In this document: one piece after another, positions 1-13,000 of the stretch
How the letters are laid out: each line of letters starts with the position of its first letter
Position numbering within the stretch: the first letter of the stretch is position 1
Assembly: GCA_032622095.1 (NCBI GenBank)
Contig: CP136061.1
Span: forward strand, 91,611,845 to 91,675,844
Source of the DNA: Siphonodentalium dalli
Lineage: Eukaryota; Mollusca; Scaphopoda; Gadilida; Siphonodentaliidae
Direction of reading: 5' to 3'
Length of the DNA: 64,000 bases
Position numbers and translations under genes: made by a program
Notes under the pieces: model-generated
Database searches by the model: none
The model's input: only the letters and a program-made list of their open reading frames with translations
What the model was told of the DNA's origin: nothing

Positions 1-645
1 AGTATAGATAGTCTTCACAAAGAATCGAAAAGCTGTCCATATATTCACATTACTCGCTAATTTACCATAGAATGTATTACTAGTATATATCCCTACATAC
101 ATGTTATACAATACCACACATATGTGATAGATAGAGAGATAGATACACGTATACACACTTAGTGTCCCTCGTTGTGACATTGTGAACGAATGCAATGATT
201 TTTAATGTATTCGCGCATTAGTTAACCCGCATAATGGTTTTACCTCAACACCAACACAAATGCTCAGGTTCACACACGCACTCACCCACACACATGGCAA
301 TTAAAATTACAACAACAGCTTCAATAACTTTCCGCGAATTGCTGTGGCTGTTTTCATATGACATGTACTGTTTTTTGAGTGAAACCCCACGGTCACTGAG
401 GCGGGAGTTTATTCTTCATGCATTATTGTTTATGACAAAATAACTATTGTAGTGCGTAGGGCTATAGTAGTCGTAGTGTTAGAAGTATATAAACCTACTA
501 AGCGTGCATAATTAGATACGACACATCGAACTAGAGGCGCCTCGAGAAAAGTCGTACTCTGTACAGTTAATTGATTGATACATGTGACATACGTATAAGT
601 GGTGGACACGGCCATAAGACCCTTGACCTATACCTCAGTTGAACA
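1..645. other. Upstream region, no gene seen
   Basis: No open frame with recognisable protein similarity, RNA gene or clear transposon end is visible. Short open frames on both strands look like chance. The stretch lies upstream of the first GST exon and could hold a distal promoter or a non-coding 5' exon, but nothing in the bases identifies one. Confidence 0.4.
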
Positions 646-651
646 CTTTAT

Positions 652-900
652 CTTTCGGAGTTGATACAGTTTAACGTATAAGGATTTAATAACTTCTAAC
701 AGTTAAGTTGATGCAGTTTAATTTATAAGGATAGAGTACATTCTCGGAGTTGATACAGCTGAACCTATAAGGATAAAGTGCATTTTCAAAGATAATGCAG
801 TTTAACCTATACGGATAGAGTATATTCTCGTAGTTCATGCTGTTATAACATATAGGATTATGCTGTATTCTCGCAGTTGAGTTTAACCTATAAAGATATA
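652..900 (+). repeat. Promoter-proximal minisatellite, about 45-bp unit
   Basis: About six imperfect tandem copies, each containing a version of GTTGATACAGTTTAACCTAT followed by AAGGATA and an ATTCTCG spacer. Copies end near 684, 733, 772, 812, 857 and 898. The array stops about 57 bp before the ATG of the GST gene, so it probably lies in the promoter or 5' UTR. Any regulatory role is inference. Confidence 0.75.
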
Positions 901-956
901 ATATTTAGATGGATTTTGGATAATATTCTGTTTGATTGTTACGCCTGTGATTCATT

Positions 957-1089
957 ATGCCATCGTATAAGTTAACATATTTCAACATCCGTGGAAGGGG
1001 AGAGGTCATACGCCTTATCCTTAATTATGCAGGAGAGGAATTCGAAGACATTAGGATTCAGAAAGTAGACTGGCCTGCACTCAAACCAG
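957..1089 (+). CDS. GST gene 1, exon 1 (codons 1-44)
   Basis: Starts MPSYKLTYF and ends after the first base of codon 45 at donor G|GTAGGT. It encodes the first beta strand with catalytic Tyr8, RGRGE (residues 12-16) and the DWPALK block with Trp39 and Lys43. The ATG at 957 is chosen because all paralogous exons in the window start at the same residue. The exon length, 133 nt, is identical in the four unbroken copies of gene 2. Confidence 0.93.
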
Positions 1090-4000
1090 GTAGGTACACG
1101 TACTGTTTAACTAAAACATAATTGTATAGCTCGATTTCAGTTGGTTCTAGTTATTTTGTTTGTCGCTTAATCGTCGACTATTACAATAAACTTACCTTTG
1201 ATCAAGCCCGCTGCCACATAAAAAGATAAGTTTAAAGTTCTTCCCCATCAGATATGACCCCAAATTCGTGGTAATTCACCAGTAAAAATACTTGTAGTCA
1301 ATTTGTATGGCACAGACATCGCAAAATTCCACGAAAGCACCCATCAATATTTGGTTTAAATCCAGTACAAAATGTAATAATTGAGAACGCCCGTTATTAT
1401 CAACCGCTCTCGGGAAATAAAGGTACTGACGCTCTTATTGACCACCAATTGACATTTTTCTCGGCTAAGAACAATTAAAAATGTGTAAACAAAAACGATA
1501 TCTGACCATCAAAACATCATAATAATAGGCGCATGATAAGGGTCTCTTATTGGTTTCTGTAATAATAAAACGGTAGTTTTGTTGTGGTAAATCAGTTGGG
1601 GCCATCTCAGGATGTGTTGGTGAATTGAATTGATGTTGCCATAACTGTTATATTATAATTGATTAGTCTTTCGATAACTGACAATCAACTGGCGTGTACC
1701 GAAGACCGCTACCCCATTCATGTGTGGGACCTTGGCTAACTAGGACCTCAAGTATGGCTAACTGGGACCTTGGCCAAGTTGGACCTTTTGGCTAACTGGG
1801 ACCTTGCTTAACTGGGACCTTGGCTAACTGGGACCTTCAGATGTATTATTAATAATTTCATTAAGAATACAGCACTTGAGTTTTTTGCGTGCAGTTAGCT
1901 GGCTACCGTCATAAGTAGGACATAATATTAAATTATTTTTCCCCAGATATGCCACATGGACAGATGCCTGTATTGGAGATTGATGGGAAGGTGTATACAC
2001 AGAGCCACGCGCTAGCTAGATATCTAGCTAAATTATATGGTTAGTACACTTTTATAAAAATGCCCGTGTCAACGATGTCATAAGGCGCAACATCGCTGCC
2101 AACCTTGGATCGTCATACATATGGTCAGGCTGTAGCATGTTCCGCGGTACAAAACCGTTTAAGTAACTCGCAGACTGTAACCAATACCAGTCAGACCGTT
2201 GTATGTGTTATGTCTCAACACCGTTTAATTAATAGCAATACCATAACTAATAAGTTAATAACGGTCAGATCAACGGTATTTTTCACGGGTCAGCACCAAT
2301 GTTTTGCACTTACGTGTAACTTGCTAATTTACCGTAGAACTAGCCAAGTTCCCGTGGTGATAATATGATTTCCCGGTAGGCATTACGATTCGTATGTTTT
2401 AGAATGGTCGAAATTAGTAATATTCGTGACTGAAAAGAGGATAAAACTTGTTATCTGCCTCGTGGAGTTTGATCCGGAAAAATTATGCATCAAACTGGGT
2501 ATAGTTTGGTAAGATCATTCTAACCAATAGTGGACTCCCGGTCCGTAAATTGATGTAATATCGGGGCGATAGAATGACGACAGTGTCTCATATCCACACG
2601 TTTCAATAAAAATTGATGAACATGAGTGAATCGGTCCGTTGAAATGTAATAGTTGTACTTGTAATAATGAGTCGAATGGGGTCAAGTCAGATGCGCAGTC
2701 TCATTGTCCTCGGCGTTGAAATAGAAGATAACCCAGCTGTCACAAATTAGTGGAAAATATCCATGATTAAGCCGTTTTTCGCAAATTTAGTACTTTTTCG
2801 GTTCACATAGGAATCGAAGTCAGACAGTCTTAACATCTTAACATTAGTCCACCGCTGTATAGATTACATTTTCCCCAAAAAAATTCCAAAACTTTTTCCC
2901 AAAATAGTTATACAGCAGCCACGATGACATCGACATTTAATTACGGACGCAAGACAAGACGGACCAGGAATGCGTTGCACTGAATGAACATAACGGATCA
3001 TTGCATTCAATGCAAACAGTTAATATTAAATATTAAATATCAGCAGATCGGATTCAGTCATACTGTATAGAATCACTGCCGAATATAATTTGGTCGCCGA
3101 TAAACATACTGTTGAATTTTTATGGAATGAACTTGGAATCACGCACAATGTTAACTTCAGGGCGCATTCAATGACCGTGATTCACCGTACAACTGACGAA
3201 ACGGTCAAACCGGAAGTATTTATTAATATTGTGCGTACGCTATATGTTAGACAGAGATACGCGCTGTATATCGGATTTATGATGGTACTGACATAATATC
3301 AGTGTTTATTGCTACATATTTGCTTAACTCAGTGAGCGTGAACAAATTCCCATTTCTTATCCAAATGGCCATGTGTTGATCGGAATGACACATTGAGATG
3401 TCCCTCAAACCAGATCAAACATGACAGTCGGTCCCGACTTTCAAGCTAGACATCGGTTAGTATATGCATGAATCTGCTACAGTTTATACAGTGATTCGCG
3501 TTAGCTAGATATCTAGTCAATATTACGATCAGTACGCATGCACCAGGTAAATTATATACACGAAGCCACGCGCTTGCTAGATATATATATAGCCACGATA
3601 TACGTTTAGTATGCATACAGCAGCTAAAGTTTATACATAGAGCCACGCGCTGGCTAGATTTATATACATATTTCCAATATTTCCTATCAGTATACGGATG
3701 CATCATCGATAAGATTAAACTGCCCACAGAGACATGTATGCGCTTGCTAGAAACCGAGCCAATATATATTTTAGTACGCATGTCATTGGTTACAGATCCT
3801 TTCTCGGTGAAATGACGGTGTTCGCTTCAAAGTAAAAGCTTTCCGCTTTGTTGCATTTTTATAATAAAAGCTACGCGATAGTTAGATATCTGGACAATAC
3901 GTATGATTAGAACCCATCCAACAGCTACATCGTTTATGCACAGATACATGTGCTAGCTAGACATCTTGACAATATATATGGTTAGTCTTAGAACCCGTGC

Positions 4001-7000
4001 ACCAGGTATATAGTTGTACACACAAAACTGCACAGAGTCATGTTTACTTTACACGCACTTGATTGTGATTTATCTAAATTACAAATGAATTGGGGTATAC
4101 ATTACAGGAACGCACAGAAGACCACTCTTCCGATACAAGGTTTAATTACAAATCTATAGATTATTTACAATTCTGGTTTATTACATACACTGGACAAAAA
4201 TAAGAAGCTTTGGTAAGAGCGGTGTATGGTGAGGTTTCATGTTGTATTTTAATTGTCAGCCGTCTCTATGGATAAATATGATATGAGAACGGGGTCGGAC
4301 ACCAGACATATATGAGTTGTTATACTATATGAATATATATATTAAATACAAATGCAAAATAATTTGTTTCGTTTCTTTTAAATGTTTCGTCAGAAATTCC
4401 CCATAGCTGTTTGATACTCGGAAATTATGTGTCCAGTTTACAGTAAAGTATTGTTACCTGCGCGTCATATACTGGACAGTGCATGCCACTATTATACGCG
4501 TATTGACATCGACATTTCGGGCTTCATCGGGCTTCAGTGCAGAATATTAATTTTCCGGTATTGTTACCTGCGCGCCATATACTGGGCAGAAAATAAAGAA
4601 GTGCATGCCACTATTATACGCGTATTGACATCGACATTTCGGGCTTCAGTGTAGAATATTAATTTTCCGGGTTATATATACAAAGTATTGGTGTGGCTTC
4701 GTGCCTGGATCGATACTATTCAGGTTTTCCTTGAAATATTTACAAACTAAAGCAGATTGTTCCGCTAGGTTACTGCATGTCGAAAACAGAAAATATGTTG
4801 TATAATGTTCTGTACACCAATAATACTAGTACTACATGTAGTAATAGTCAAGTTTGGGTTTATAATAGTCGACTGAATATGTACCATTGTTGATTGGGAT
4901 TACGCATAAAGCATGTCCATAAGTCTTAAAGGCATGGGCGGCGTTCGTTGCTGAAATATTCATATATGTTCAAATCGCCATCAACAGAAGGAATATTAAA
5001 ATATATATAGTTTTGTTCAAAACATAATCAGCGCGTACATAGTATATTGTCGCCAAGACATACAATGGTGTATGTAAACAAGAGCATGCTCGTGTTACAT
5101 AAGTTTTGCTTCTGTTTACACACCACAGCTCAATTATATTGGTTAATCACACACAAATGATATAAACGGTATTTATGATTTCCATATCAGGAAAACAGTA
5201 ACAAATAACGCTCTTTATGTTTACCATAATGCATCCTGATCTAAACAAGATCCAGGTTCTTTAACGTGTTTTGCTTTTGTTTACATAACAAAGGAAAAAT
5301 ATTTGACAATCACATACTGTTTATGCCATATTTCTGATTGGTATAAGAAAGAAGTATGTCTATATTTTACTATACTTTCTGTTTATGGCGGTTTTTGACG
5401 GAGGTGAATATTTTAACAGCATACCCACCGCCAACGCCGCCCATATCTGTAAAGGACATACAGTGATGATAAATGATTTATATGGTCTTTTCGCCGAGCC
5501 ATATATTAACTGTGATTCACTTGAATAGGAAACTGTGCATGTATGGGATAATGGGAGGACCTGTATCAGCCTGAGTGTTCAAGTCTGAGTTTAGTTTGCC
5601 TGTCGTTTGCAGAATGAGGTCCCCATAGGGTGAATTTAGTGACGCTATCCCGCATAGTGAGCTAGAATAACTAAATTCACCATCTGGGGACCTCTTTCTG
5701 CTTAGGTGTCATATTCTCTTGGAAAGTTTCTTTGTTATCAAATATCTATAGAAACTCCTTCTATATTCTTTTTTAGTTTACTTTATCTATAGTCCCAAAT
5801 TGGAAGATTGGAATACGACACATTGCATAATCGATGTTCATCACGATATTAACCATTTGGGACTTCCAATCTGAGTCTATGTCTCCCATAGCAGATGAGG
5901 CCATGCAGAATGAGGTCCCCAAATGGTGAATTTTGTGATGCTAGCCCGTTATGATTTGCATTTCGGGGAGAAATGTGGAATGAATGTTCCATTTTAGGTC
6001 GGTATAGTACTATATATGCCTAGTATGGTGATTTACACGAAGCCGCTTACAATATTAAAATTACTCTGTGCAGCTCAAATGACCTTTTCTCCAGATATAA
6101 GTTTGGGAATCGAATGTACAATATGAATATCAACAATTTGATTGCGGATATCATCATAATGAATTTAATGCAAAACACGGTTTAAACCTTGTTGTTTAAA
6201 ATGGGTATGATGATTCGTGCGTGAATCTAGCTGAGTGTATACACAGCTGGTCGTTCAAAGGAACGTACTGTATCTTTGTCTGGTAATTGTGTGGTGAAAC
6301 CCTCGAAGAATAATTGTCTTCTCTACGTGTCTTAACGGAACATGTTGATCCTTCAATGCTACACCCTGGTACAAGCGCCAATGATGTTTTTTGGTAATGC
6401 TATGCAAACATACGCTACAATTAATTGATTGCCACCGCTGTTCAGCCCCGCTGGCCGTTTAAAAACAAAAGATAGTTCACACGTGTGTTTTCATCGACGA
6501 AACTACCCGAGTTGTGGCACTCCGTTTCACTCATACCACACCCTCTCACCGAACACAAATGTGGAGCAAAACCAACGAAACTCACATTTTAGACATGCAG
6601 CGTCCGTCACACTGATCTGTTCATGCTACTTATTTATTTGCTATTTTTTGGGGAGATGAGTTATGTGTAAGTTGAGATAACCTGTGCTCCGATACCTTTT
6701 GCAAACTTTGTTATCCATTTATGATAATTCATATTACGCCCGATGCTTTATAATTAAAATATGTTTAAATGTAAAGGATGGCCATACATTTGTATATGTA
6801 CTTATCCGTCCAGACTCTCTCATAACGACAGCGGGTTGCTGAAGTTCGTAGAACTTTCAGATTAATTGTTTGGGATTAAATTACTGTGTGCTTCTAATAT
6901 TACGACCGTTGTCATTCTAACTTGTAATGTTGAAATCTTAGAAGCCACTTCATGATTTAATCCTGACAGGTTTGACGTTTCATTCGACATTAAACGGACA

Positions 7001-10000
7001 TTCATTTGAACCTCCAAATTATGTCTAGGTAATGTGTAAGGAAAGAACATAGAGGTCGAAAAATACACGAAATACAAATTGCAGTCTTTATATACTCCGA
7101 AACCCCCCGGCAAAATCATAGCAATTTTTCATCTGTTTTCAATTTCTTCGCAGAGAAGTAATCATATTTTTTAACAAGTTACTATTTTTCGTACGGCATG
7201 CGCAAATTACAACCATCGTCCATGATAAAGAACGTCCATGCTTTCATTTCCCCACGTATAAGAGCGTTCGTATATGTTCTTGTGTACTAGTTTGGAACGT
7301 AACAGTGATCGATAATTTTGTGGATTTTCGTAATGGTTATTGCCACAAGGGCGTGTTGTTAACAAAGGTAATGATATCAAACACAAAAATATATACAATA
7401 TATTGGCTAGTCAGTTTTATTCCTTCAAAATCAATCACGTGCATGTCCTGTCCATTGACTGAGACCTCCGGTGATACTCCTGATTTTACTTCTAAAATAA
7501 TAATGTTTATCTGTCACACGGTTTAAACAGGAAATGAAGAAAATGTGGCCCCAATCCATTGGTATTAGTTTGGTTATTATTGTGTATCGCTGTCTATGCG
7601 CGCCACTTTAAAAAGGGCATCGCAATACATATCATACTAGCAGGTGACCCGACTTCGTCCGGGCTTTGACCTTGAATTGACCATTTTGAAGGTCAAGGTC
7701 AGGTCGGAGTCACTATTTGACCCGTCCAAAACACTCCCCGGACAAACGTAACAGAATGAGTGCTCTGGCGTTCTCAGAAGCGGTGCGACGACACTTCATC
7801 TGGTATTTTACCATTAGATAGGAAGTTTGGGCTCAATCCGTCCGGCAGTTTTCCCGGCCATAGCTAACACACAGACAAACAGACAGAAGTCCCAAAATAT
7901 ATAGTAGATAGAATACAAGGGATATCACAAAATCGAATACCCCCTGATAACTGCTAACGGCCATAACTCGCAAACGACTGAACCGATTCTTACAATCGAT
8001 CGAGTACAATCTATATTTTCCCATTATGGTACACACAAATTTGCAAATAACTCCGTTATCACTTTACCCAACAGAAGGGCCCTGTGCCAATGCATTCTCT
8101 TATATATGCGAGTCGACCATAGGTCGCCTCGCATATATAAGAGAATGCATTGGCTTAGCACATTAAAAATTATAAAATTGTTAAAGAATGTAAGAAAAAA
8201 TGGTAAAAAGTGTTAAAAAAAGATTTTTTTTTAGGCCAATGCATTCTCTTATATATGCGAGGCGACCTATGGTCGACTCGCATATATAAGAGAATGCATT
8301 GGCACAGGGTATAACTGTAACTATCACAATGTGGTCAAGGAGCCGGTTCCAATGATATCCATATTTGTATGGTTCTATTGAGACAGACCGAAGATATTTT
8401 AGGCTGTTGAAGCTTTATTTGGCCGGTTTTGGCCGGTTTGTTGGGTAAAGGGTTAAAGGTATCAACCACCGACCCCGGAGAGCAACTAAGAAACGTGCCC
8501 AGATATACGAATCGGGTTAACTACGATTTTAGTGGACCACACATCAGCGCTTATCTATATTATATAGAACTCGTTTCGCCATCGCTGCAGGTTCCTGTTT
8601 GTCTATTGTGTCTTGTAATATGACCCTACCTAAAGATGGTCGACTCGCATATATAAGAGAATGCATTGGCACAGGATATAACTGTAACTATCACAATGTG
8701 GTCAAGGAGCCGGTTCCAATGATATCCATATTTGTATGGTTCTATTGAGACAGACCGAAGATATTTTAGGCTGTTGAAGCTTTATTTGGCCGGTTTTGGC
8801 CGGTTTGTTGGGTAAAGGGTTAAAGGTAGCAACCACCGACCCCGGAGAGCAACTGACCAACGTGCCCAGATATACGAATCAGGTTAACTACGATTTTAGT
8901 GGACCACACACTGTATTTTGTCACTGTTGGTTTAACAATATGATACCGTTGGTTTGCCTACGGTATTATACCGTTGCTAGTTTTGACGGCCAAGTACCGT
9001 TGCACAAACACGAGGTATGGATAGGATCACCTCCCTTGTGAGATTCGCAATGCATCTCGGGTAAATTCGCCATTAATTGATGTCTCAGTGTCTGTCTCCG
9101 TCATTCGCGGGAGATTTGTTTTATAATTTAGTAGGCCTACTTTTTAATATGTTTCAACAGCTTGGGACAGGTTCCAAGCCGTTTAAATAGCACTAACGGT
9201 CTACCGAACGGGCTAAAGAAAGTGTAAACAAGCCCTATTTAACCACTTGCGATGTTTTAATAGCGACCGCGAAAATAGGTCACCTAGTAAAATTGGTTTG
9301 CACTGCAGTCATTCACTCTATAAGTATTAGTTATAACGGATCACTTTTCACATTTTCGCTAATTTCTCTACTAATAAACGAATCAAAGTAATTATTGTTG
9401 TTGGATCTTCTAGTCAGCTATATTACTACAAGTATCCTACCGTTTATTCCAACAGTACAATGTATCGACGGTGTACTGTTATTTCAACAGTATCCTACCG
9501 TGTATTCCAACAGTACAATGTATCAACGGTATACTGTTATTTCAACAGTATCCTACCGTTTACTTCAACAGTACAATGTATCAACGGTATACTGTTATTT
9601 CGACAGGGATTGTACTGGCAACTAAGTTGACGGTGCATTACCGTAGTTATAACGTTATTAAATTTTACAGTGCACATCAGCGCTTATCTGTATTATATAG
9701 AACCCGTTTCGCCATCGCTGCAGGTTCCTGTTTGTCTATTGTGTCTTGTAATATGACCCTACCTAAAGATGCTTAAAAGCCTTGTCCTTATTGGTCAGTA
9801 CATCGAGTTACCATGGATATATCGATCAAGTTATTCAGATCGCCGCCCGTGTTTCTAACTCCGCGCACCAGAAGCACAAATGGAGGACACAGATAACGAA
9901 TTTTCTAGTGATTCATCGTTCGAACGAAGTATGAATGCAAATATATATGGTCCAGATGATGTTATACAAGTTATGACCACTTACCTCACGGTTACATCTC

Positions 10001-13000
10001 CATAAAAATAGTCCACATGACAGTTAATCCTTATATTTATATACATTTAGCGAAAGAGCCACTGTTGTAAATGTATTTAAATCGAAAAATGTATCGTGAC
10101 AAAAACAGCCCAAAATACCCAATAGCACCCTTGGTAAAAGTTAATAGGAACAATTTCTCTTCATATTGAAACCCGATGATGTATTAAGTCAATCCTGCGC
10201 GAGTCCAAATGCGCCCAACACATTACGCGTTCGTCTTTCCAAACCCAAAGACGTATCGATGGTGTTATGAGCTTGGTGTTATGAGCCGTTGCGCATTCAC
10301 CGAAAAATAACTGCAACTAGCCACTTAGTATGTAAATATACATGTATGTTACTACTAAAGTAAGTTACTTAATAAGCAAATTTATCTTACAATTTAGCTA
10401 TATTTCCTCAAATACACGCGAAAACGCCTAGGCGGTTTCCGATCTTGTATCCTGGATGGCAACAAGGATATCGTGGATGGCAACAGCTAGTGCACGTGCG
10501 TTTCGGCAACAGGCTTGCAAAACAAAACGTCTAAATAACCAATTAAAAGTCATAAAATAATATAATCGTGTGCTACAAACGTGAAAAAATCAATACTTAT
10601 TTCAATAAAGTGGACAAAATGTGGAGACATGACCGAGAAAACTAAAGATGTCATCCAAAAATGTGTTGGAATCCGAAAAGTTACGAACGTTACACATTGT
10701 TTACAGCGCGCACGAATACGGACTAATTTAACAAATTTTATTTCAGCGAAGTAGGGAATTCCCCGTAATTCAGTACGGTCTTGATCAAAAGCTACTGAAC
10801 GCATTTTTTATTCGATTAAATACAGAAGGGAAAATCAAATTAATTTTATCTTATGTTAAGGATATAAAACAGAATACTTACGAAAAGTCCGTGATTTATT
10901 GCATTTCCTCTAAATGAATTTTAATGGGTGATTTTAGTGCGAGTCAGAACTCGATTGTTGAAGTGTCGGAAAGTTCAAAACTCTGAATGGACAGTCATCT
11001 CCGGCAATGCCTCTCGTCAACACTATCACTATCCAAGGAGATTGCACCATAAACTAATACAATTATCCTGTTAAACAGTGACAATTATGTCGAACATTTG
11101 AAACGAAAATATCGTCGCCTCATCATTGAATCGGATTTCAGCGAAAGTGAAATTGAATAGTGACGTGAATTTCTCAGAATGTGACTTATCACAACGTCGC
11201 GTTCTGAGAATTGTGTACGCTGTGTGTTGCGCGTAATAAAATAGTTCCTGTTTTAAATTGAGTTTTATTGCATTTTTATGGGACGAATTGTAAGATAAAT
11301 TGGTTATCATCACCCTGTGTGTTTCCGAGGTCCGTATTCAAGTCTCGCTGCCTTCTCTGGGCTGTCTATCGACTCGTCCTGCGGACTCGTCGATAGACTG
11401 CCCAGTGAAGGCAGCTCGACTTGAATACGGATCTCAGAAACACACATGGTGGTGATAACCTATATGTATTCAACAATAACAAAAACATGTGATTCTCCAA
11501 CCCCCTCTCGCATTCGGCTCGGTCGCCATTGAATTTCGTCTCCGGTATTTCGGAATCAAGTGTAAAAAACAATTAAAGCATGTGCGTCTATTCTGCTCAC
11601 AAGAGGGCGAATACGATGAGTGTATATAGTAACTATATCTTTTATATCACATTGTGTGATGGAATTGTCTATAACTGGTGACCATATTCATGCTGTCCCA
11701 AAAACGTTCAACACAAAAATGATCGCAAGTTCAATCGAAGTACTCCGTGCAAACAAATCGAGTATGCCCAATAAGAATTACGAACTGTTTGTCTCACCTG
11801 GGACCGTATTTCACCGACTATTCAGTCAAAGTTGCGCCCCTAACATACAGTTGTATTACAAACGAAATAAATACTTGGTGTATCGGTGTGTATGACCAAG
11901 TTATACGACACAGAAACTGGTTGGTGGACTCGCTTCGCGTCGTCCTACAATCAGTTTCTTTGTGGTTCAACTTGACCATACAAACCTCTACCCGTGTATT
12001 TATTTCGTAAATGTTCTTTCCCAACTGAGCCTTCTGGTGTCACTGTCAGCGATCGGTGCCTGTGTATTTGAATCAATTAATGCATTTTTATATCAGCACC
12101 TTGTTGACATACTATTTTGTACTGTAGATACTGTGGCCTAAATTATTTCATATAATGTATCCTGACAGGCCTGATGGGTGCAAATGACAAAGAAAATTTC
12201 TACATGGATATGATGGTCGACACGGCTGAAGACATTTTAAAGGCGATGGAGAAGTCCTACTTCGAGCAGGACGAAACCAAAAAGGTATTTTGACCTGAAC
12301 TGTTCTTAAATCCCCATAGCGGGTTGAACCCTGACATGGTTCCCCTTTGTTCATGTCCACGTCTGGTCCCGGGTATCAATATATGCCTGTAAATATATTA
12401 AACGGTCATGGCTCATTCAAGCTTCTAATTTGTTCAACGCAATATGGAAGGCGGTATAAGATATGTTGACAAATACTCGAAATATTGGTATACCGCCTCA
12501 TATGCGCTTAAAAGTAGTTCCCATTTTCCAGCTGTTTTAATTTTTTCACACAGAAGTGAAAAAAACACTCTGTATTTCATCTGTCATGACGTGCAAATGG
12601 CTGTTTTTGTTTGGGACCCAAAACATCGTGTTCAAACGAGTATTTATTGTGACTTCAACGCGTATTTCTGGGACCTATAATGTTAGTAGAAAGGTAGTTC
12701 AAGTATTGTTCGACCTAGTTCGATACCGGGACAAATTCAAAAGCAAATATTATTACGCGTTTTGGAGCCCAAACCGACATGTGATGTCCTTAAGTACTTG
12801 TATATGAACATTATATGCCACAGGAATAATTATCCAATTCATATATAGGACTGAGAACAAAATTGGATCGCGATTTTTCTTCGGATCTTTCCGTTTCGAG
12901 GTTCACACATAGATAACCTGGAGGAAAACGAATTTACTGAGTTCAGTTTTAGTATAAGCAGATAATGTGCGTGTTTTCGGGAGAAGAGGCTTGTGTGTTA

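Larger units (their letters stand above)
8271..9775 (+). repeat. Tandem duplication, unit about 367 bp, second copy interrupted
   Basis: 8271-8637 (from GGTCGACTCGCATATATAAG to CCCTACCTAAAGATG) is repeated from 8638. The second copy is split at 8908 by a 764-bp insertion and resumes at 9673, ending near 9772. The two similar open frames in it (8429 and 8796) start at TTG inside repeat sequence and are not considered genes. Confidence 0.85.

Noticed and set aside
7207-7526. Overlapping opposite-strand frames near 7.3 kb
   Set aside because: Short, unsupported by any motif, inside the long GST intron.
8087-8302. CRISPR-like spaced palindromes
   Set aside because: Only two palindromes with a 82-bp spacer inside a TTAA MITE, in an animal genome; no array or cas genes.
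8429-9041. Two similar frames beginning [10 protein letters not shown]
   Set aside because: They start at TTG within the end of a piggyBac-like MITE and are similar only because the DNA is tandemly duplicated.
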